Of a stretch of DNA of 42,790 nucleotides, positions 9,552-18,585 are shown piece by piece. Below the pieces are notes generated by a model, which ran no database searches, had not been told where the DNA came from, and saw only the letters and a list, made by a program, of their open reading frames with translations. Location: positions 1-42,790 of the forward strand of contig SUTA01000001.1 of assembly GCA_015063135.1 (NCBI GenBank), in the 5' to 3' direction. Every line of letters starts with the position of its first letter. Within the stretch, counting starts at the first letter, position 1. Made by a program: the position numbers and the translations under genes. The stretch comes from Thermoplasmata archaeon. GTDB lineage: Archaea; Thermoplasmatota; Thermoplasmata; Methanomassiliicoccales; Methanomethylophilaceae.

Positions 9552-10424
9552 TCGGGAGCCCTTCCTCCTCATAAGCACCACCGAGATGACAAAGAACAGG
9601 GCGGTGACCCCCAGCACGTACAGGAGCGATGCGGCCATATCGAACTGGAAATCCCCCATGTAGAGGTCCACCCCCATATCCTTCCTGAATGTGGCGGCAT
9701 CCTCAGGGGAGAACACCTCGTCCATGGGCCCGGAGCACAGGAACTGGCGGAACACCGCGGCCATATGCGTGGCGGGGACCAGATTGCCGAGGAAGAGCAC
9801 GACCCCGGGCAGATTGACCATTGGGAGGTATATCCCGAAGAGCAGGCCGATCATCGAGCTCATCAGTATGGAGAAGCCGGTGAATGCGCCCTGGCTCTTG
9901 AAGAATGATGTTATGGCGAAGAGGATGATGGCCGCCGACAGGGTAGAGGGGACCAGGAGCAGGAAGCACGCCAGGATGCCTGAGGCATCCAGGACGCAGC
10001 CGGTCGCGCAAAGGTAAAGCAGCGCGATGACGAGGGTGGATGCGCTGACGATCATCCCCACGTAGAAGGCGCTGAGTATGTAGCTCGCAGACAGCTCCGC
10101 CGGTCCGATGGGCGCGCTCCCCAGGTCCATGTCCTTGCCGGCCGCCCTGTCCTCCACCATGACCTGGAGGGCCTGCACGCACGAGGTCACGGACACGATG
10201 CCGATGATGCCGGCCATCACCCACGAATCTATCAGCGCCGGCACCTGCGCGTCCGTGATGAACTCCCAGTCCCCGGAATACATGCTGTTGATGAGCACGT
10301 TTCTCAGGAAGAGGAGGTACAATGCGACCACGATGAAAGCCGTCAGGAACGAGAACGCGACTGTCGCCCTGTCCCTGAAAAAGCACAGGGTGTTCCTCTC
10401 AGCGAGCATGAGCACCCTGTTCAC
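9552..10424 (-). CDS. ABC-2 type transporter permease
   Basis: This 290-aa membrane subunit has about six TM helices in the ABC-2 arrangement, including a first TM after an RDRATVAFSF segment and the conserved GxxLPMVNLPGVV region. It pairs with the ATPase encoded just upstream; the GTG start overlaps the ATPase stop (GTGA at 10421-10424). The complex probably exports a small molecule, polymer or lipid. The frame meets CGA at 9554-9552 after ...VVLMRRKGS, a typical positively charged cytoplasmic end, and a TGA five codons later (9534-9536). Confidence 0.85.
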
Positions 10425-11317
10425 TGGTCCGAACCCCCTATGATGTTTATGAACGCATCATCCAGGGTGCCGGTGTGCACTTCGAAGGACTCTATTCCAT
10501 CCTTCGCCCTCTCGATTATCGGGATCGCATCCACCGTCCCCTTCAGCTCTATCCTCAGGACATCGGAGCGCTTGCTGTAGGGGATCCCGCACTCCCTGAG
10601 CACTGATTCCACGAATCCGGGATCCTTCGGTAGGATCTCCAGGTAGTCGGAGCTGTACCTCTCCTTCAGCACGGAAGGCGTGTCGTGGGCCACGATCTCG
10701 CCCCTGTTCAGGATGACGATGTCGTCGGCATCCGCGGCCTCCTCCATGTAGTGGGTCGTGAGGAACACGGTCATCCCGTCCTCGTTGAGACTGTGGATGG
10801 TGCTCCAGATGAGCCTCCTGGTCTTCGGATCGAGGCCAGATGTGGGCTCGTCCAAGAGGAGGATCCTGGGGCCGTGGATGATGGCCCTGGCTATCTCGGC
10901 CCTCCTCTTCTGTCCGCCCGAGAGCTGCGAATAGCGCTTGTCCGCGAACTCGGTGGAATCCGTCCTCTCCAGGACGTCCTCTATCCTCCTGGAGAGCTCG
11001 TCCTTGCCGAATCCGTACAGCGACCCGCGGTACTTCAGGTTCTCGCGGACCGTGAGCCTCTGGTCCAGCTTGTTGTCCTGGAAGACTATGCCGATGTCCG
11101 CCCTGGCCATCCGGGGGTCCTTCCCGAATATGGTGGCGACGCCCGAATCGCTCCTGAGCTGGGAGCACAGGACGGATATGGTGGTGGACTTCCCGGCGCC
11201 GTTAGGGCCGAGGAAGGCGAAGAACGAGCCCTCCTCCACGTCGAACGAGATGCCTCTCACGGCCTGGAAATCGCCGTATGACTTGCAAAGCCCGTCGACA
11301 TGTATGGCTGCGTCCAT
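10421..11317 (-). CDS. ABC transporter ATP-binding protein (DrrA/CcmA-like)
   Basis: The protein is 298 aa, with Walker A GPNGAGKST, Q-loop VFQDNK, signature LSGGQKRR, Walker B ILLLDEPTSGLDP and an H-loop histidine (LTTHYMEEA). The C-terminal 70 residues form the accessory domain usual in DrrA-type ATPases. It powers the permease encoded downstream. I start at ATG 11317, with GGAG 9-12 nt upstream and a TATA box (TTATATGC, 11383-11390) giving a leader of about 45 nt. An upstream in-frame ATG at 11374 lies too close to the TATA box. The stop is TGA. Confidence 0.92.
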   Translation of the reverse strand: MDAAIHVDGLCKSYGDFQAVRGISFDVEEGSFFAFLGPNGAGKSTTISVLCSQLRSDSGVATIFGKDPRMARADIGIVFQDNKLDQRLTVRENLKYRGSLYGFGKDELSRRIEDVLERTDSTEFADKRYSQLSGGQKRRAEIARAIIHGPRILLLDEPTSGLDPKTRRLIWSTIHSLNEDGMTVFLTTHYMEEAADADDIVILNRGEIVAHDTPSVLKERYSSDYLEILPKDPGFVESVLRECGIPYSKRSDVLRIELKGTVDAIPIIERAKDGIESFEVHTGTLDDAFINIIGGSDQ

Positions 11318-11437
11318 ATCCCGCTCCGTTCGCCGCGGTGGGGATCCCGCGTCCGACTCCGTTCTTGGTATCATTCCATGTCGCATATAATGCTGGCCAT
11401 CGGCACCCTGATGATTTTTATCCGAAGCGGACATCCC

Positions 11438-12574
11438 ATGTTGGAAATGGCCAAGCGCATCCTGATCTACACGATGTCGTCCGGCGACGGACACAACATG
11501 ATCTCCAAGATGCTGAAGGAGAACTTCGAGAAGTACCGCCCCGGCTGCGAGGTCATCATCCTGGATTACTACAAGGACTACCCGTCCCCCATCAGGTCGT
11601 TCATCGGCGAGAAGTTCTACAGGTTCACCATGGGGCACGCCCACTGGCTCTACTACATCTACTACAACGTCTATCGTCATGACGCTCCTCCCAAGAGGTA
11701 TCCCATAGGCATGTGGTACGCCCATCTCGGCAAGTACCGCAGGGTCCTGAGGACCGTGGACGAGTTCAGGCCCGACTTCATCATAGGCACCCACATGTTC
11801 CACCCGATAGGCCTGACGAACCTCAAGAACCGCGGCAAGCTGGACGTGCCCTTCTACAGCATAGTGACTGATTTCACAGTGTATCCGCTTTCGGAGTTCG
11901 GCCTCGGGGTGGAGAAGATAATCACCCCCTGCGAGGAGCTGAAGGACGGGCTGATGAAGCTGGGATACAGGGAGGACCAGATAGCCTGCCTCGGATTCCC
12001 CGTGCGGGTGGAGAGGCCCGCCGAGCGTCCGAACCGCGGGAAGGGGAGGCTCTCGCTGATGATAATGGCTGGCCCCGGGAGGATAAAGACCATCGACAGG
12101 GACCTCATGGACCTGCTGGAGGCCGATCTGGACATCCGCATCGACGTCCTGAACGGCAAGGACGAGAGGCACAGGAGGAAGATTGACAGGATGATCTCGA
12201 AGGCCGCACCGAGGAACACCATCATCGAGAACCACGGGTTCGTGGACGATGCGACCTATTTCGAGATCATGAACGGATGCGACATCATGGTCTCGAAGTG
12301 CGGGGCAAACACGCTCTCCGAGGCCATAAAGCTGGGAAAGGTGGTGATCACCAGCCCCGACCTCGTCGGCCAGGAGCTCGAGAACCTGGAGTACTTCACC
12401 GAACGCATCCCCATCTTCCGCATCGACAAGAAGACAGAGATCCTGGACGTCCTGAGGGAGAACACGTTCGACGATGCTTTCCTGGACGATTACTGGGCCA
12501 GGACCGATGGGATCATACCCAAGGAAGGCTACATGAGGTACGTGGATTTCCTGTACGGCCCCGAGGAGCCCCGA
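11438..12574 (+). CDS. MGDG-synthase/GT28-like glycosyltransferase
   Basis: The 378-residue protein has an N-terminal MGDG_synth-type domain (SSGDGHNMISKMLKE at about residues 13-27, aligned with the xGxGHxxAAxAL motif) and a C-terminal GT-B nucleotide-sugar domain (GFVDD...MNGCDIMVSKCGANTLSEAI). These enzymes transfer sugar from UDP- or GDP-sugar to a diacyl or dialkyl glycerol; here an archaeal ether-lipid acceptor is likely. A TATA box (ATTTTTATCC, 11413-11422) favours ATG 11438 or 11447. The frame meets CGA at 12572-12574 after ...FLYGPEEP. The next 14 codons run into the TATA box of the following gene and reach TAA at 12614-12616, so CGA is the sensible end. Confidence 0.85.
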
Positions 12575-12637
12575 TTATCGATATTTCCGTATGAGTGCCC
12601 AGTCACTTTCATATAATAAACAGCTATTCGACCGCCT

Positions 12638-13609
12638 GTGACATTCATACTGGCACACAAGGGGCTGTCCGGATCCGCCCCCGAGAACACCATGCCCGCC
12701 TACTGCTCCGCCATGGAGATCGGAGCCGATGGCTTCGAGGCGGACATCCAGATGACCTCGGACGGGGTGCCCGTATGCTCACACAGCTACACTATCAACT
12801 CCCACAGCAACGGCAAAGGGGCCATCCACGACCATACCCTTGACGAGCTCAGGGGCCTGGATTTCGGATCATGGAAGGGCGAGGAGTTCAAAGGGACGGG
12901 GATCGCCACATTGGACGAATGCCTGTCGGTCGTCGACGGCACCGGCATGGTCAACCTAGAGCTGAAGACCCCCTTTGTCAGGCGCAGGGAATACATCCAG
13001 GGCATCTCCACATGCCTGAATGCCCACGGCATCGGCGGCAGGGCGATAATCACATCCTTCGACCATTCCCTCGTGTCGGATTTCCAGAAGGTCGATCATG
13101 ACTGCGGCATCGGCGTCCTGATGCTGCCTGTATTCAAAGAGGTCGAGGAGATAATCGAGATAATAGGGGAGTGCTACCCGTCGGACGTGCCCCTCGACAG
13201 CCTCAAGGCGGACGACGTCGAGCCGCTGGACGACATAGCCTTCGTGGATGAGTTCCTGGGCGTGGAGGGGGCGAACCCCAGGGATGTGTTCATGAGCCTG
13301 GGCAAGATCCTCGGGGAGATGTTCCCAGGGAAGACGTTCGGCCAGGTGGGTCAGCACGTAATGAGCCAATCCGACGTCCCCGCGTACCTGGAGAGCCTGG
13401 ATTTCGAGCCCGATTACGTCTTCTGCCACTACCTGACGTGCTTCATGGAGCCCGATGCCATCAGATCGATACATGAGGCCGGGAAGAAGGTCGTTGCATG
13501 GACTGTCGACAGCCCCGAACATGCCAGGAGGCTGCTGGAGATTGGTGCCGACGGCATGATCACTGACAACCCGGCAGAGATCGTCGGGATCATCGGGACA
13601 AAACATTGA
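12638..13609 (+). CDS. Glycerophosphodiester phosphodiesterase (GDPD)
   Basis: This 323-aa GDPD-family TIM barrel would hydrolyse glycerophosphodiesters to an alcohol and a glycerol phosphate. Visible motifs are AHKGLSGSAPENT (usual HRG...PENT), FEADIQMTSDG (metal-binding Glu and Asp) and a C-terminal VVAWTVDSPEHARRLLEIGADGMITDNP. The usual catalytic HD is CSHS here, with the His kept. An insert of about 50 residues (around residues 180-235) is longer than in minimal family members. The start is a leaderless GTG 25 nt after TCATATAATAAA (12609-12620). It lies between a lipid glycosyltransferase and a phospholipid synthase, so lipid head-group turnover is a plausible role. The stop is TGA. Confidence 0.88.
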   Translation: MTFILAHKGLSGSAPENTMPAYCSAMEIGADGFEADIQMTSDGVPVCSHSYTINSHSNGKGAIHDHTLDELRGLDFGSWKGEEFKGTGIATLDECLSVVDGTGMVNLELKTPFVRRREYIQGISTCLNAHGIGGRAIITSFDHSLVSDFQKVDHDCGIGVLMLPVFKEVEEIIEIIGECYPSDVPLDSLKADDVEPLDDIAFVDEFLGVEGANPRDVFMSLGKILGEMFPGKTFGQVGQHVMSQSDVPAYLESLDFEPDYVFCHYLTCFMEPDAIRSIHEAGKKVVAWTVDSPEHARRLLEIGADGMITDNPAEIVGIIGTKH

Positions 13610-13716
13610 ACCTGCGCTGGCCGATAACCTGGATATCGTGCCAATTCCAGCTATCTTTCCGGGAATCTTTTGGAATTGAACATTGGTTTGCACCGGAATC
13701 TATTCTCGGCATTGAA

Positions 13717-14262
13717 TTACGAACGGCGCATTAAGGCTGACCTGTAGTTGGGGTCGTACTTCTCGCTGCAGATGTTGATGTACAGATATTCCGCAGCAGA
13801 TATGGAGGCGACGGTGCAGACGGTGGCAACAGTGAAAGCATCCCCGAAGAGGAAGAGCAGGAAGGGGCTGAGGAAAAACAGCACCCCTGCTGCCTTGTTA
13901 AGATATGTATGGATGAACGCAGCCTTCCCGTATTTGGCGGAACCAAGGGCGAAGGAGATCAGACGAACGGCGGCGATTGTGGCAATCCAGATGATCATCC
14001 ACTCTTTCCAATCTACAGCGGGGATGATGCAATAGAGAAGACATACAGCAAGCACCAAATCCGCGATGCTGTCCAAGGTGTGCCCTCTAGGCGAGCATGC
14101 ATCGAATCTCCTGGCTAAATAACCGTCAAGAACGTCAGTTAGACAGCCGACCGCCAAGATTGCAAGGAAGGTGACGGATAGCGGTTCTGTTAGGGGAAGG
14201 ACCAAGGCCAGGCCGAACCTGGATAACGAAAGCATGTCTGGTAAGGCCTTGTACACGATCAT
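13717..14262 (-). CDS. CDP-alcohol phosphatidyltransferase
   Basis: This 181-aa membrane enzyme carries the complete signature DGYLAR...G...D...D (residues about 42-65), which binds CDP and Mg2+ and moves a phosphatidyl-type group from a CDP-lipid to an alcohol. In archaea the family makes head groups on archaetidic acid; which alcohol is used cannot be told from sequence. I choose ATG 14262, because a TATA box (TATTTAATC, 14277-14285 minus strand) is about 20-25 nt upstream; an upstream TTG at 14313 lies before that TATA box. It ends with TAA. A 107-bp convergent spacer to the GDPD gene contains an 8-bp inverted repeat (13642-13649 with 13671-13678). Confidence 0.88.
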   Translation of the reverse strand: MIVYKALPDMLSLSRFGLALVLPLTEPLSVTFLAILAVGCLTDVLDGYLARRFDACSPRGHTLDSIADLVLAVCLLYCIIPAVDWKEWMIIWIATIAAVRLISFALGSAKYGKAAFIHTYLNKAAGVLFFLSPFLLFLFGDAFTVATVCTVASISAAEYLYINICSEKYDPNYRSALMRRS

Positions 14263-14412
14263 CGATCGAAATGCCTGATTAAATACTTGGCCAACGGAGG
14301 CCTTTCTAGGCAAAACTGGGGTCTACCGATGTTTTTCCTATAGAATTCGAATGAAACCGACGGTTTCAGCATAATATGTACTGAAGGATTCTTTCAGGTG
14401 CAGTTGCATTGG

Positions 14413-14497
14413 CGCGGAGGAGGGGATTCGAACCCCTGGGGAGATGCTCCACCGGTTTTCAAGACCGGCGCCGTGGGCCAGGCTTAGCTACCTCCGC
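14413..14497 (-). tRNA. tRNA-Ser (anticodon UGA)
   Basis: The acceptor stem GCGGAGG/CCTCCGC closes. The anticodon stem-loop CCGGT-CTTGAAA-ACCGG places UGA at 14461-14459. A long variable arm (GGAG-CAT-CTCC) marks a class II tRNA, and the T-arm is AGGGG-TTCGAAT-CCCCT. The discriminator base is G, as in archaeal tRNA-Ser, and no CCA is encoded. Confidence 0.95.
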
Positions 14498-14528
14498 TTG
14501 ACGCATCCGATGGTGGGAGCGTATTTGA

Positions 14529-15458
14529 TTATTGTGCAGGAGCAGGCTCCTCACGAGGCCACATGCGGTCTATCGTGCCGTTGATGAAGGCGAACCAAGC
14601 GGACTCCACCACCAGGCTGATGATCGCCGGAAGCACGGCCTCGGGATACTGCTCGGATAGGAGGACCATGCACATGGACACGGCCATGCTGGAGTTCCTC
14701 CAGATGGTCAGCACCAGGTATACCACCCCGTCCTCCCTGCGGCAGCCCGTCCTGCGGATGATCGGGACCATCACCATGCTGAATATGAACACCCTGAGGA
14801 TGCATGCCAGGACGAGCCAGAAGATGATGTCCGGCGCTGAGAAGATATAATCCCTGCGGGAACCCAGGCCGATCATCACGAGGATCAGCATCATGGCGTT
14901 GATGCCGATGAGCTTGGGCACGCGCGGTATCTGGACCCTCTTCAGCGGCAGGGCTATGGCGAAGGGGATGATGACGAACAGCACCACGTACTTCAGGATG
15001 TCCAGGGGATTGATGGCGTCCCCTATGAGGAGATGCGTTATGAGCGGGGATGCCCCCATCGCCACCAGGTAGATGGCGATGAGTGAGAGCACGGCCATCT
15101 TGGTATCCCCGTGCATGTAGAGCGACGCGGATATGAGCGACACGGCGCAGGGGACGGCGGCCAGCATGACCCATCCGTACCAGAGGGCGGTGTCGTCGAT
15201 GAAGAGCAGTCCGGTGAGTAGCGTTATGGAGGTGTTCACGATGAAGCAGCACCCGATGCTGACGGCTATGCTCTTCTTGTACCTGGAGAAATCGTCCCTG
15301 TGGAAATCCAGGCCGTGCAGGGACAGTATCATTTGGAACATCAGCGCGACCATGAGGATCGAGCCTGAGTTCGGATGATCGAAACCGACGGCGAGACCCA
15401 GGATGATCCCAAGGACCACCCAGATCTTGATGTCCGTCAGTAGGTCTAGCCCCGCCAT
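14529..15458 (-). CDS. BASS/SBF-like membrane transporter
   Basis: This 309-aa protein has about nine or ten hydrophobic helices and resembles the bile acid:sodium symporter (BASS) superfamily in length and layout, with paired helices separated by short charged loops such as LPLKRVQIPRVPK. The substrate is unknown; the superfamily moves organic acids with Na+. I start at ATG 15458 (MAGLDLL), because a TATA-like GTAAATAC at about 15478-15485 (minus strand) is 25 nt upstream; GTG 15464 is an alternative. It ends with TAA, 32 nt before the tRNA-Ser gene on the same strand. Confidence 0.7.
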   Translation of the reverse strand: MAGLDLLTDIKIWVVLGIILGLAVGFDHPNSGSILMVALMFQMILSLHGLDFHRDDFSRYKKSIAVSIGCCFIVNTSITLLTGLLFIDDTALWYGWVMLAAVPCAVSLISASLYMHGDTKMAVLSLIAIYLVAMGASPLITHLLIGDAINPLDILKYVVLFVIIPFAIALPLKRVQIPRVPKLIGINAMMLILVMIGLGSRRDYIFSAPDIIFWLVLACILRVFIFSMVMVPIIRRTGCRREDGVVYLVLTIWRNSSMAVSMCMVLLSEQYPEAVLPAIISLVVESAWFAFINGTIDRMWPREEPAPAQ

Positions 15459-15488
15459 AGCCACCCGACTGCTACGGCGTATTTACCC

Positions 15489-17561
15489 TTAATCCTTGAA
15501 GAAGCGGGCCGCATCCGCCGCAGGGTCCTTGGAGAGCTCGCACGGCAGGTACGACTGGTAGCGGGCCATCCTGCTGTCCAGGATCACGGCCATCCCCCTG
15601 TCAGTCTCCGTCCTTATGAGACGGCCGATGGCCTGCTTCATCTTCCTCATGGCCGGGATCAGGCTGACGTAGACGAACCCCTTGCCGGCATATCTCTCGT
15701 CGAAGACGGCCTGCATGGCGCGGTTGTTGGCGTCCGGAGGCGGGAACGGGATGCCCACGATGATGGCGAAGCACAGCTCGTCGCCAGGGAAATCGATGCC
15801 CTCGGCGATGTTCCCGCCCATTACGGTGAAGAACACCCCGTTGCGGCCGTTCCTGAACGCGTCCAGCTTCTGCATGGTGCGCTTGCTATTGCCCCTCTCC
15901 TCCCAGTACTGCACCTTGTCCACATGCCTCTCCAGGTAGGGCCTCATCAGGGACATGTTGCCGTAGGACGTGAAGAAGACCAGGGTGTTCTTGTCCACGG
16001 AGTTGCAGAGGGATGCGATGTACCTCTCCAGGCGGTCCTTGTGGGTGGGGTCCTTCTTCATCTCCGCCGTGGCGGTGGTGGCGTCGCCGATGTAGATGAC
16101 CTTGCGGTTCTCCGGCGGGAAGGGCGATGGATAGGTCCTGAACCTGGGATTCCCGGAGAGGCCGAGCACGCGGGCGTACTGGTCCATGGGGGCCAGGGTT
16201 CCCGACATGTGGACCGCCCCCTTCAGGGAATTCAGGAACATGGAGGTGTCGCGCGGGTCCATGCAGAACGCCGAAAGCACCTCGCCGTCCTTGTCGACCT
16301 TCAGGGACCTGATGTACCTGGCGGAGTTGGAGGTGCACCAGTTGCTCATGGCCTCCCCCAGGATGTGGATGTCTGACATCCTGTTCTCCTGCTTCTCCAT
16401 CAGCACTTCTGTGCGGGCCTCGCCCAGGGAGACTAGCCTGTCTATGGCCCCGTCGAACTCCACGCGGGTCATGGAGAACTTCTCCATCATGCGGTCCTCG
16501 ATGAAGTCGCCCTGGATGACGACCTCGCTCTTCCCGAGCTCCAGCTTCTGGGTGGCCACCGCGCGTATGCTGTTCTTGAAGTACTCGATGAAGGTCTTCA
16601 TCTGCACCCCGGGATGCACCTCCGGGGATCTGAACGTGGAGCACTCGTCGATGGCGGCGTTGACCATCCTGGTGTCGATGCTGAAGCTCTCGGCGTCCCT
16701 GGCCTGGTCTATGAAGTTGTGGGCCTCGTCGATGATCAGCAGGATGCGGCTGTAGTCCTCCTCCAGCCCCATGTTGGCCAGCAGGCTGGAGCGGATCTCA
16801 GGGGTGAGGATCTGGGTGTAGGCCACCACGATGACGTCCATGGACTTCATCAGGGCCTTCCTGGCCTCGTACGGGCATATGCCGTTGTTCTCGCAGAACG
16901 TGTCCAGGTCCGACGAGTCTGGGATGTTGGCCCTGACGTAATTCTCCAGGGACTCCGTGTCTACGCGGGCGCGGTCGAAGTACCTGCAGCCGCCGCCGAT
17001 GCCCTTGATGCTGTTCTGCTTCTTGGCGTCGCACATCATCGACAGGACGTTGGACGGGATGCCCTCGTAGCCCTCCAGGTTCCTGAACAGGGGGCAGGAC
17101 TTCTGGCGGCCGGTGATTACCATGCCGCATACCGGCTGTATCCTGTTGATGGCCCTGAGCTCCCTCATGACCTGGGAGCCCTGCGAGATGGTGCGGACCA
17201 GGTAGACGATCTTCTTGTTGGTGGCCCTGGCATGCTCCAGCGCCGCCGCCAGGGATGTGACGGTCTTCCCGGTGCCGGTGCCGGACTCCATGATTATGTG
17301 CTTCCCCTCGTTGAGGGCGCCCAGGATGTCCTCTATCATGGCCAGCTGGGAGCCGCGGACGGGATAGGGCATGAAGGGGGCCTTGGGGTCGGCCTTGTCG
17401 AGGACCCTCGCCTCCTCCGCCCTCTTCTTCTTGGAGGGGATGTGGGTCAGGACGGTCTGCGGGCTGATGTTGCTGCCATCAAGCTCCCAGCCGCAGTTGC
17501 GGCAGCGGGCGGTGCCCGGGGGCATGAGGCTTTTGCAGTGCTCGCAGAAGAGTCCTTGCAT
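15489..17561 (-). CDS. XPD/DinG-type Fe-S superfamily 2 helicase
   Basis: The 690-residue protein opens with a zinc ribbon (Cys6, Cys9, Cys20, Cys23). Helicase motifs follow: Walker A ESGTGTGKT, DEAH box LLIIDEAHNF and motif VI QAIGRLIRTETDRG. Four cysteines between motifs Ia and II (SCPLF, MMCDAK, GGCRYF, FCENNGIC region) can ligate the 4Fe-4S cluster of XPD-like 5'-3' DNA helicases. It likely acts in DNA repair. The frame is open upstream to 18506, which would fuse it to a TPR protein, but a TATA box (17583-17590) sits 22 nt before ATG 17561, the zinc ribbon makes a natural N-terminus, and the junction residues are translated promoter. It ends with TAA. Confidence 0.85.
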   Translation of the reverse strand: MQGLFCEHCKSLMPPGTARCRNCGWELDGSNISPQTVLTHIPSKKKRAEEARVLDKADPKAPFMPYPVRGSQLAMIEDILGALNEGKHIIMESGTGTGKTVTSLAAALEHARATNKKIVYLVRTISQGSQVMRELRAINRIQPVCGMVITGRQKSCPLFRNLEGYEGIPSNVLSMMCDAKKQNSIKGIGGGCRYFDRARVDTESLENYVRANIPDSSDLDTFCENNGICPYEARKALMKSMDVIVVAYTQILTPEIRSSLLANMGLEEDYSRILLIIDEAHNFIDQARDAESFSIDTRMVNAAIDECSTFRSPEVHPGVQMKTFIEYFKNSIRAVATQKLELGKSEVVIQGDFIEDRMMEKFSMTRVEFDGAIDRLVSLGEARTEVLMEKQENRMSDIHILGEAMSNWCTSNSARYIRSLKVDKDGEVLSAFCMDPRDTSMFLNSLKGAVHMSGTLAPMDQYARVLGLSGNPRFRTYPSPFPPENRKVIYIGDATTATAEMKKDPTHKDRLERYIASLCNSVDKNTLVFFTSYGNMSLMRPYLERHVDKVQYWEERGNSKRTMQKLDAFRNGRNGVFFTVMGGNIAEGIDFPGDELCFAIIVGIPFPPPDANNRAMQAVFDERYAGKGFVYVSLIPAMRKMKQAIGRLIRTETDRGMAVILDSRMARYQSYLPCELSKDPAADAARFFKD

Positions 17562-17582
17562 GGCTGGGGTGAGGATGGGGCC

Positions 17583-17617
17583 GTATAAAAGGCTCACAGG
17601 GGGGTGTCCGAAAGTGG
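17583..17617 (-). promoter_or_regulatory. TATA box and 19-nt element of the helicase promoter
   Basis: On the minus strand CCACTTTCGGACACCCCCC (17617-17599) is followed 8 nt later by TTTTATAC (17590-17583) and, 22 nt further on, by the helicase ATG. The 19-mer matches 18 of 19 positions upstream of the Hjc-like nuclease gene. It begins one base after the CGA that ends the TPR gene. Confidence 0.6.
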
Positions 17618-17618
17618 A

Positions 17619-18506
17619 TCGGAACTCCCCGCCATCGCGATCCGCGGCGGCGCCGGAGATGCCTATCTCCATGGCCTTCAAGAGGTGCTTCTCGGCCTCC
17701 TCGGTGCGCCCCATCTTGATGAGCTCGCCGGCGATGCCCTGGTGGAGGCTGACGAGTATGTCCGCGTCGTCCAGGGCGCGGTACTCGGAGATGCCGTCGA
17801 GGATGGCGATGGCCGCCTCCGCGTCCTCGATGTACCTCTCCGGCTGGCCTATGCCGAGGTAGGTCTCCCCCCTTGAGACCAGCGCGAGCACCAGGGATTC
17901 CGGCTCCTCCATGGCCTCGGAGTCGAGGAGGCCCGCGGAGATGTCTATGGCCTTGGTGTAGCACTCTATGGCCGCGTCCGTCTCGTTCAGGGAGTCGTGG
18001 GCCTCGCCAAGGAGGTTGAGGATCTCTACCCTGCGGTTCTGCGTCCACGGGTCCGAGGGGCCCTCGAGGAACTCCAGGGCGCGCTCCAGGAATGGGACGG
18101 CCAGCTCGCCCTGCTCCGAATCGAGCAGGTCGTGCGATGACTCCACCGCCATCCTGACCAGCGACCTGCGGTCGAAGTAGCCGGAGGACTCCTTCAGGCG
18201 GGGCAGGTAGCGGATCGCCTCCAGGTAGTACTCGGACGGATCGGAGCCGGACTCGAAGGCGATGCAGCCCATCTTGGTGAGCATCTTCACCATCAGCCCA
18301 GGGTCGGCGCCCCCGGCGGCGGAGGCCATCTCGTACGCGGACTCCAGGTCCTCCATGGCGGAGGTCCCGTAGCCCAGCATGTGCAGCACGCAGCCCCTGC
18401 TGACGTAGGCGTCCATGAGCTCCGGGCCGCCGCTGGACTCCAGCGCGTTGACGCGGTCGTTGCATTCCTCCAGCGCTCTCTCCAGATGGGCGTCCGAGGC
18501 GTTCAT
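17619..18506 (-). CDS. TPR-repeat protein
   Basis: The protein is 295 aa, built of tetratricopeptide-like helical pairs (for example LNLLGEAHDSLNETDAAIECYTKAI and VSRGETYLGIGQPERYIEDAEAAI), and probably acts as a cytoplasmic protein-protein scaffold. A TATA box (TTTATACG, 18526-18533 minus strand) gives a leaderless ATG at 18506. The only CGA in the frame is at 17621-17619, after ...AADRDGGEF. Beyond it the frame stays open through the helicase promoter into the helicase, so a standard caller would report one protein of about 1005 aa. I treat them as two genes. Adjacency suggests the TPR protein may assist the helicase. Confidence 0.65.
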
Positions 18507-18585
18507 GCCTGAGCATGGGGTTCGCCGTATAAACCTACATCCCCGTTTCCGAGCCTCTTTTATAAAAGGGGACGTATGCACGCGC

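Noticed and set aside
11318-12235. N-terminal extension of the ABC ATPase frame upstream to 12235
   Set aside because: It lies antisense to the glycosyltransferase gene, and the ABC domain begins normally at ATG 11317.
13642-13678. Inverted repeat CAATTCCA...TGGAATTG as a terminator
   Set aside because: The loop is 21 nt and there is no T-tract, so it is only noted as a weak feature of the convergent spacer.
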